Positions 59,219-64,000 of a stretch of DNA of 64,000 nucleotides are shown one piece after another. Location of the stretch: assembly GCA_965229605.1 (NCBI GenBank), contig OZ245892.1, positions 186,001-250,000 on the forward strand. Direction: 5' to 3'. Position numbers and translations under genes: made by a program. Position 1 is the stretch's first letter. Each line of letters begins with the position of its first letter. The notes beneath the pieces are model-generated. The model ran no database searches, was not told the origin of the DNA, and saw only the letters and a program-made list of their open reading frames with translations. The DNA is from G965229605 sp965229605. GTDB taxonomy: Bacteria > Pseudomonadota > Alphaproteobacteria > CBDDJK01.

Positions 59219-59968
59219 ATGCCACAGGACATGACGGTTCCATCTGCATTGCTGGCTGAACAGCTGGAAGCTACGCTTGGCTATATTTTCAAGGACAAGA
59301 TTCTGCTGGAGCGGGCTTTAACGCATCGCTCCTGCTTTAGTGGGGAGAAAAGCGACCCGGCTGAAGAATCCTATGAACGTCTGGAGTTTCTGGGGGACCG
59401 GGTGCTGGGTCTGGCGATAGCTGATCTTTTATACCGGACATTCCCGGAGGAGCCGGAAGGTGATCTGTCCAAAAGGCTTATTGCGCTGGTCAATCGCCAG
59501 ACCTTGGCGGATATTGCTATTCAGGCCGATCTTCCCCGCTTTTTAAAGCTAAGCCCCAGTGAAGAGCGCAACGGCGGGCGCAAGCGGTCTGCTCTGATTG
59601 CGGATATGACCGAAGCGGTGATCGGGGCCCTTTATCTGGATGACCGCGCCCGTGGAGGACAAGCGGCTTTTCGCTTTATTGAAACCTATTGGACAGAACG
59701 TTTGACGGCGGCAGCGGTGCCGCCGCATAATCCCAAGTCGGTTTTGCAGGAATGGTGTATGGCGCGTGGGCTAAATCTGCCGGATTATCAGCATCAAGGT
59801 CATACCGGCCCTGATCATGCGCCAGAGTTCAAGGTGATGCTGGTTATTGCGGATTATCCGCCGCTGACGGCCCGTGGATCAAGCAAACAGGCGGCGGAAC
59901 AACAGGCAGCGATTGATATGCTGGAGCAGCTTGAAAGCGGTGATATCTCAGGGCAGGGCCGTGGCTGA
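59219..59968 (+). CDS. rnc: Ribonuclease III
   Basis: Double-strand-specific endoribonuclease for rRNA processing and regulatory RNA decay. The 249-residue protein has the RNase III signature ERLEFLGDRVLGLAIADLLY, the second metal site DMTEAVIGALYLD, and a C-terminal double-stranded RNA-binding domain (about 165-235, ARGSSKQAAEQQAAIDML). It begins 7 bp after lepB and overlaps the era start by 8 bp. Confidence 0.96.
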   Translation: MPQDMTVPSALLAEQLEATLGYIFKDKILLERALTHRSCFSGEKSDPAEESYERLEFLGDRVLGLAIADLLYRTFPEEPEGDLSKRLIALVNRQTLADIAIQADLPRFLKLSPSEERNGGRKRSALIADMTEAVIGALYLDDRARGGQAAFRFIETYWTERLTAAAVPPHNPKSVLQEWCMARGLNLPDYQHQGHTGPDHAPEFKVMLVIADYPPLTARGSSKQAAEQQAAIDMLEQLESGDISGQGRG

Positions 59969-60872
59969 AAATATCTCTTCCCAGCAACAGAGCCGGGCAG
60001 GGTTTGTGGCGGTGGTGGGTCCAACCAATGCCGGAAAATCAACGCTGGTCAATTTTCTGGTCGGGGCGAAAGTGGCGATTGTCACCCCGAAAGTCCAGAC
60101 CACGGTTGATCGTATTCTCGGGATTTATACACAAGACAGCACGCAGGTTATTTTGATGGATACGCCGGGCCTGTTCCAGCCTAAGGGGCGGGGGCGGGCT
60201 TTGATTGAATCGGCCTATACCGGGGCGCGTGAGGCCAGACGGGTGCTTCTGGTGGTGGACGCGCGCTTTGGCCTTCCCCCTCAATTAGAAGAACATATAA
60301 AAGAACTGGTCAAAATCGTGCCAAGGCATATCAGCGTGGCCCTGAACAAGATTGATCTGGTTGAAAAACCGGTGCTTCTTGATCTGGCAGCACGGTTTAA
60401 CAATGAGTGGGGGGTGCAGGATATTTCGATGATTTCGGCCCGCACCGGGGCAGGCTGTGCGGATTTAAAAGCGCATCTTGCCAGCCTGATGGAGCCAGGT
60501 CCCTGGCTTTATCCAGAGGATCAATTATCTGATAAAAATGATCGTTTTCTGGCTGAAGAAATCACCCGCGAACAGCTTTTACTGCGCCTGCATCAGGAAA
60601 TTCCCTATAATTTATGGGTCGAGACGGTCAGCTATAAAGAACAGGCTGACGGGTCTGTGCAGATTCATCAGGATATTCATGTCACCCGCAGTGGCCATCG
60701 CCCGATTATTGTCGGCAAAGGCGGTCGCACGATTAAAATGATCGGAATCGCTGCCCGTCGTCAGTTGGAAAACCTGCTTGATTGCCCTGTTCATTTACGG
60801 TTGAATGTCAAGGTTTCCAGCCGTCATCATCTGGATGCGAACCAGCTTCTTTCCAGCGGGGAATCATCATGA
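59961..60872 (+). CDS. era: GTPase Era
   Basis: Ribosome-assembly GTPase that binds the 3' end of 16S rRNA. GTG 59961 (within the rnc end) gives 303 residues, the normal Era length; longer readings start inside rnc and lack conservation. G1 is GPTNAGKST (20-28), G3 is DTPGLF and G4 is NKID. The C-terminal KH domain has VGKGGRTIKMIGIAARRQLE. Its stop overlaps the next start as ATGA. Confidence 0.96.
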   Translation: MAENISSQQQSRAGFVAVVGPTNAGKSTLVNFLVGAKVAIVTPKVQTTVDRILGIYTQDSTQVILMDTPGLFQPKGRGRALIESAYTGAREARRVLLVVDARFGLPPQLEEHIKELVKIVPRHISVALNKIDLVEKPVLLDLAARFNNEWGVQDISMISARTGAGCADLKAHLASLMEPGPWLYPEDQLSDKNDRFLAEEITREQLLLRLHQEIPYNLWVETVSYKEQADGSVQIHQDIHVTRSGHRPIIVGKGGRTIKMIGIAARRQLENLLDCPVHLRLNVKVSSRHHLDANQLLSSGESS

Positions 60873-61537
60873 AACTTTATGGCTATTATCGCAGCTCTGC
60901 GGCTTATCGGTGCCGAATTGCCCTTAATCTTAAAAATATTTCCTATGATTATCAGGCTGTCAATTTGGCAGCTAAAGAGGGCGAGCAGAATCATCAAGAC
61001 TATGCCGCGCTAAACCCGCAAAAGCTGGTGCCGACACTGACACTTGATGCCGCAGATTCACAACAGGCGGACTCTTTGGGCCAGTCTTTGGCGATTATTG
61101 AATATCTGGATGAAATCCATCCCGATCCGCCGTTTTTGCCAGCAAACCCGGTTGAGCGGGCCAAGGTGCGTTCATTTGCCCTGGCGATTGCCTGTGATAT
61201 TCACCCGTTGCAGAATGTGCGGGTTTTGAATTACTTGCGCCGTGATCTTTCGCAAGATGAAAGCGGTGTGACCGACTGGTTGCGTAAATGGCTGGGCGTT
61301 GGTCTTGCCGCCTGTGAACAAATTGCAGCCAGCCAAAACCATACAGGCTCGTTTGTCTTTGGAAAGACACCGGGACTGGCTGATATTTTTCTGGTCCCGC
61401 AAATCTTCTCTGCCCGCCGGTTTGAGGTCGATACCCGTGATTTCCCACGCCTCTGTTCGGTGGCGGCGCATTGCGAAACGCTTCCGGCCTTTGCCAAAGC
61501 GCATCCTTCGCTTCAGCCCGATGCGCCAGCTTCATAG
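60869..61537 (+). CDS. maiA: Maleylacetoacetate isomerase / zeta-class glutathione S-transferase
   Basis: Glutathione-dependent cis-trans isomerase family that converts maleylacetoacetate to fumarylacetoacetate in tyrosine and homogentisate breakdown. ATG 60869 gives 222 residues. The zeta-class motif is YYRSSAAYRCRIALNLK, followed by LNPQKLVPTL and the SLAIIEYLDEIHPDPPFLP region. The C-terminal helical domain has GKTPGLADIFLVPQ. hmgA and fahA are not adjacent. It overlaps era by 4 bp, which is an unusual partner for a catabolic gene. Confidence 0.87.
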   Translation: MKLYGYYRSSAAYRCRIALNLKNISYDYQAVNLAAKEGEQNHQDYAALNPQKLVPTLTLDAADSQQADSLGQSLAIIEYLDEIHPDPPFLPANPVERAKVRSFALAIACDIHPLQNVRVLNYLRRDLSQDESGVTDWLRKWLGVGLAACEQIAASQNHTGSFVFGKTPGLADIFLVPQIFSARRFEVDTRDFPRLCSVAAHCETLPAFAKAHPSLQPDAPAS

Positions 61538-61557
61538 ATTCAAAGCAAAAACTGATC

Positions 61558-62670
61558 ATGCAAGCCTATATTGTCCGCCGACTCCTGCTGATTATCCCGA
61601 CCCTGCTCGCGATTCTTTTAATCAATTTTGTCGTCATCCAGGCCGCGCCCGGCGGGCCAATCGACCAAATCCTCGCAACCCTGCATGGTCAAGGTGGCGG
61701 GGCCATCGCCCGTGTCACCGGCGGCAGCACAGGCGATAGCGGAATTTCGACGCCAGCTTCCGGGCCAGCTGACAGTCCTTTGTCCAACCCGACAATGGCA
61801 GGCCGAGGGCTTGACCCGGACTTTATCGCAGACCTGCAAAAACAATTCGGCTTCGACAAACCCGCCTGGCAACGCTTCCTTGAAATGTGCCTCAATTATC
61901 TGCGCTTCGACTTCGGCGAAAGCTATTTTCTTGGCGATTCAGTCATCGACCTGATTATCGACCGCTTGCCCGTTTCTATCTCGCTTGGTCTCTGGTCGAC
62001 GCTGATTATTTATGCCGTCTCCATCCCGCTTGGCATCGCCAAAGCCGTGCGCTCGGGCTCCAGGTTTGATGCGCTGACCTCGGTCGTGATTGTCATCGGC
62101 TACGCCATCCCGGCCTTCCTCTTCGCCATCCTGCTCATCGTACTCTTTGCTGGTGGGGAATATTTTTCACTCTTCCCGCTGCGCGGTCTGACCTCCCCAA
62201 ACTGGGACGAAATGACCTGGGGCGCACGCATCGCCGACTATTTCTGGCATATGGCCCTACCCGTCATCGCCATGACCGTTGGCGGCTTTGCAACCTTGAC
62301 CATGCTAACCCGTAACTCATTCCTTGAAGAACTCGGAAAACTCTATGTCACCACAGCCCGGGCAAAAGGACTGCCCGCCCGCCAGGTCCTCTACGGGCAT
62401 GTGTTCAGAAACGCCATGCTGATTGTTATTGCCGGGTTTCCAGCCGTTTTTATCAGCATGTTCTTCACCGGATCATTGCTGATCGAAATTGTTTTCTCGC
62501 TTGAAGGGCTGGGGCTGCTGGGCTTTCAGGCTGCCCTCAACCGCGACTATCCCGTGATGTTCGCCAGCCTGTATATTTTTACCCTGCTCGGGCTTTTGCT
62601 TAATCTGGTCAGCGATTTGACCTATGCCCTGATCGACCCGCGTATCAATTTTGAATCGCATCAGGTGTAA
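61558..62670 (+). CDS. yejB: ABC transporter permease YejB-like
   Basis: Inner-membrane permease of a peptide/opine-type ABC importer, similar to YejB of the microcin C and peptide uptake system. ATG 61558 gives 370 residues: an N-terminal membrane segment (YIVRRLLLIIPTLLAILLIN), a periplasmic loop, DPDFIADLQKQFGFDKPAWQ, then the binding-protein-dependent permease domain with RAKGLPARQVLYGHVFRNAM, the EAA-like ATPase contact. Other yej genes (yejA, yejE, yejF) are not seen downstream; the next gene is on the opposite strand. Confidence 0.9.
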   Translation: MQAYIVRRLLLIIPTLLAILLINFVVIQAAPGGPIDQILATLHGQGGGAIARVTGGSTGDSGISTPASGPADSPLSNPTMAGRGLDPDFIADLQKQFGFDKPAWQRFLEMCLNYLRFDFGESYFLGDSVIDLIIDRLPVSISLGLWSTLIIYAVSIPLGIAKAVRSGSRFDALTSVVIVIGYAIPAFLFAILLIVLFAGGEYFSLFPLRGLTSPNWDEMTWGARIADYFWHMALPVIAMTVGGFATLTMLTRNSFLEELGKLYVTTARAKGLPARQVLYGHVFRNAMLIVIAGFPAVFISMFFTGSLLIEIVFSLEGLGLLGFQAALNRDYPVMFASLYIFTLLGLLLNLVSDLTYALIDPRINFESHQV

Positions 62671-62680
62671 AGACACTCCC

Positions 62681-63136
62681 CTAGATCGAAAAATCGAAGG
62701 GATGCATTTCCCCGGATTCAAGGCCAGCCGCTTTGGCATCGCGGCATAAATCCTCAATCGTGGTGCGCTCAAGACGTTGATAAATATCTTTGCGGCATTG
62801 CAGCCAGATCGGATCAAGGGCCGCCTGGTCCAGCCGGGCTTCGCTTGGCACAAACCGGCGCGGGTCAACCGTTTCATCAATCGTGCAGGCGATATCACGC
62901 AGGGTGATATTGCGCCGTTCGCGGGCAAGCTGATAGCCGCCATTAGGCCCCCGCGCCCCGGTCAATATGCCCGCCCGCACCAGCTTTTGTAAGGGACCTT
63001 CAAGATAGCGGCGCGGGATGTTCTGGCGTTTGGCAATGTCATTGGCAGACACCCGCGCGGTTGGTCCGTGATAAGCGATATCAAGCACCGCACTGATTGC
63101 AACAACGATCTTGCGCGCCAGCATAGTAATATTCAA
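62681..63136 (-). CDS. Rrf2-family transcriptional regulator
   Basis: Winged-helix regulator of 151 residues. The HTH region includes VSANDIAKRQNIPRRYLEGP and LVRAGILTGARGPNGGYQLA, the Rrf2 signature. Three cysteines are present (in IACTIDETV, LQCRKDIY and EDLCRDA), but their spacing differs from the IscR/RirA cluster pattern, so Fe-S sensing is uncertain. Relatives regulate iron-sulfur or cysteine metabolism. The start is TTG 63136, overlapping the coaBC stop as TTGA; an ATG at 63124 is an alternative. Confidence 0.85.
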   Translation of the reverse strand: MNITMLARKIVVAISAVLDIAYHGPTARVSANDIAKRQNIPRRYLEGPLQKLVRAGILTGARGPNGGYQLARERRNITLRDIACTIDETVDPRRFVPSEARLDQAALDPIWLQCRKDIYQRLERTTIEDLCRDAKAAGLESGEMHPFDFSI

Positions 63137-64000
63137 TCAGGGGTGTTGTAAAAATAAGCAGAAATTTTATTTGATAATTGCTGGGCGACATCGGATTTTA
63201 ACATCAAGGGCCAGGCCTCCTGACCCTCAGGCGTGATCAGGGTCACCTGATTTTGCGGCCCGCCAAAGATTTCAGGCCGGGCGCCAATATCATTGACCAG
63301 CAGCCAGTCACATCCTTTGGCCTGATATTTCGCCGCTGCATGGGTTAAGGCCTTTTCACTTTCTGCGGCAAAACCGATTACCAGTGCCGGGCGATTCGTG
63401 TGCTGGCAAAGATCGGCAAGGATATCCGGGTTTTCAGTGAGCTTAAGGGTCGGTGCCGCTTTATTCCCTGCTTTCTTGATTTTCGCAGGTTCAGGTTTTT
63501 GGGGTCGCCAGTCGCCAACGGCTGCGGTCATCACGGCGATATCTGCCGGAAGCGCGGTCATCACAGCCTTATGCATTTCAGTTGCGGTCTGGACATGCTC
63601 AATTTTGACCCCGGGCGGCGCAGACAATGTGCAAGGCCCGCTGATCAAGGTGACACAAGCCCCTGCTTTGGCCAGGGCATCGGCAATCGCATAGCCTTGC
63701 CGTCCTGATGACCGATTTGCAATATAGCGAACCGGATCAATCGGCTCATGGGTCGGGCCAGCCGTGACCAGCGCATGGCGGCCCTTTAAAGATTTTGTGG
63801 GGCAAGCCGTTTCTCCCCCAAAAAAAGACGTGATTTCTTGAAGGATGGCTTCCGGGTCGCTCAAGCGTCCGAGGCCATTTTCTCCGCAGGCCATATCTCC
63901 GGCTTCCGGGCCCCAGACCCTGACTCCTCTTTGCTGCAAGGTGGCAAGATTTGCCTGGGTTGCCGGATGGTTCCACATCACCGGATTCATCGCCGGGGCA
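63133..64000 (-). CDS. coaBC: Phosphopantothenoylcysteine decarboxylase/synthase CoaBC (partial at window end)
   Basis: Bifunctional coenzyme A enzyme: ligates cysteine to 4'-phosphopantothenate and decarboxylates the product. The reading frame runs off the window at 64000, so the flavin-binding decarboxylase N-terminus is missing. The part seen starts APAMNPVMWNHPATQANL, the end of the CoaC domain with its catalytic cysteine region at MACGENG. It continues into CoaB: ALVTAGPTHEPIDPVRYIAN, RSSGRQGYAIADALAKAGA, and the KI/KK segment IKKAGNKAAPTLKLTENPDI. It is upstream of and overlaps the Rrf2 gene. Confidence 0.94.
   Translation of the reverse strand, partial: APAMNPVMWNHPATQANLATLQQRGVRVWGPEAGDMACGENGLGRLSDPEAILQEITSFFGGETACPTKSLKGRHALVTAGPTHEPIDPVRYIANRSSGRQGYAIADALAKAGACVTLISGPCTLSAPPGVKIEHVQTATEMHKAVMTALPADIAVMTAAVGDWRPQKPEPAKIKKAGNKAAPTLKLTENPDILADLCQHTNRPALVIGFAAESEKALTHAAAKYQAKGCDWLLVNDIGARPEIFGGPQNQVTLITPEGQEAWPLMLKSDVAQQLSNKISAYFYNTPD

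Noticed and set aside
1..64000. tRNA, rRNA or tmRNA genes
   Set aside because: All gaps between genes were read for T-arm-like GGTTCGAATCC patterns and conserved RNA blocks; none was found. A dedicated covariance-model search could still detect a small RNA.

Overview
The window looks like a chromosomal segment of an alphaproteobacterium. It has moderate GC and tightly packed operons with many ATGA, GTGA and TTGA overlaps. Supporting markers are a short ProS without an editing insertion, an IalB-family secreted protein, a stand-alone short RNase D, a Yej-type permease, Xsc, a non-pyrrolysine MttB-family protein and the lepB-rnc-era cluster. The mix of sulfonate, methylamine/betaine and propionyl-CoA functions would suit a marine heterotroph. 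That is inference, and I cannot name a genus. No tRNA, rRNA, CRISPR array, transposase or prophage gene was seen. No gene-free stretch exceeds 300 bases.

Layout. 1-6.5 kb (+): smpB, pdxH, a DeoR regulator, an LpxL-like acyltransferase, lspA, ugd, ruvX, bioY, a SixA-like phosphatase. 6.5-8.1 kb (-): rlmN and an IalB-family protein. 8.4-15.8 kb (+): a divergent formyltransferase-like protein, aminopeptidase P, a MOSC protein, tag, proS, dnaB. recR (-) converges on dnaB. 16.6-20.3 kb (+): RNase D, then gap-pgk-rpe. 20.3-21.0 kb (-): a RelE-like toxin with an XRE antitoxin. 21.0-34.7 kb (-): one 13.7-kb gene for a 4561-residue RTX repeat protein. 34.9-37.7 kb: a frameshifted cysK-like gene (+) converging on xsc (-). 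37.8-47.8 kb (+): efp, an IMPase, an ECHDC3-like crotonase, gabD-like, purD, pmbA, pccB, and a TolC-family channel. 47.9-51.9 kb (+): an AlkA-like glycosylase, an EamA transporter, an MttB-family protein, a LysE exporter. 51.9-52.9 kb (-): hisE-purN. 53.0-62.7 kb (+): yidD, a CPA2 antiporter, trpG/pabA, secG, pyrG, kdsA, lepB, rnc, era, a zeta-class GST/maleylacetoacetate isomerase, yejB. 62.7-64 kb (-): coaBC (cut by the window edge) followed by an Rrf2 regulator.

Most of the window is housekeeping: translation, replication and repair, envelope, purine and pyrimidine synthesis, central carbon. The exceptional element is the giant RTX protein. It consists almost entirely of calcium-binding-type repeats with a C-terminal type I secretion-like region and no recognisable enzymatic domain. 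Its C-terminal half holds at least 18 units of exactly 261 bp with no length variation, and a 783-bp three-unit superrepeat inside that array looks recently duplicated. A TolC-family channel 11 kb away is a possible export partner, but no ABC transporter or membrane-fusion protein lies in the window.

Other points worth a look: a 16-bp palindrome scattered in at least five intergenic regions; a formyltransferase-fold protein lacking the catalytic His and Asp; a crotonase lacking both catalytic Glu; a one-base frameshift just before the PLP-lysine motif of the cysK-like gene; and three short tandem duplications sitting exactly at gene boundaries.
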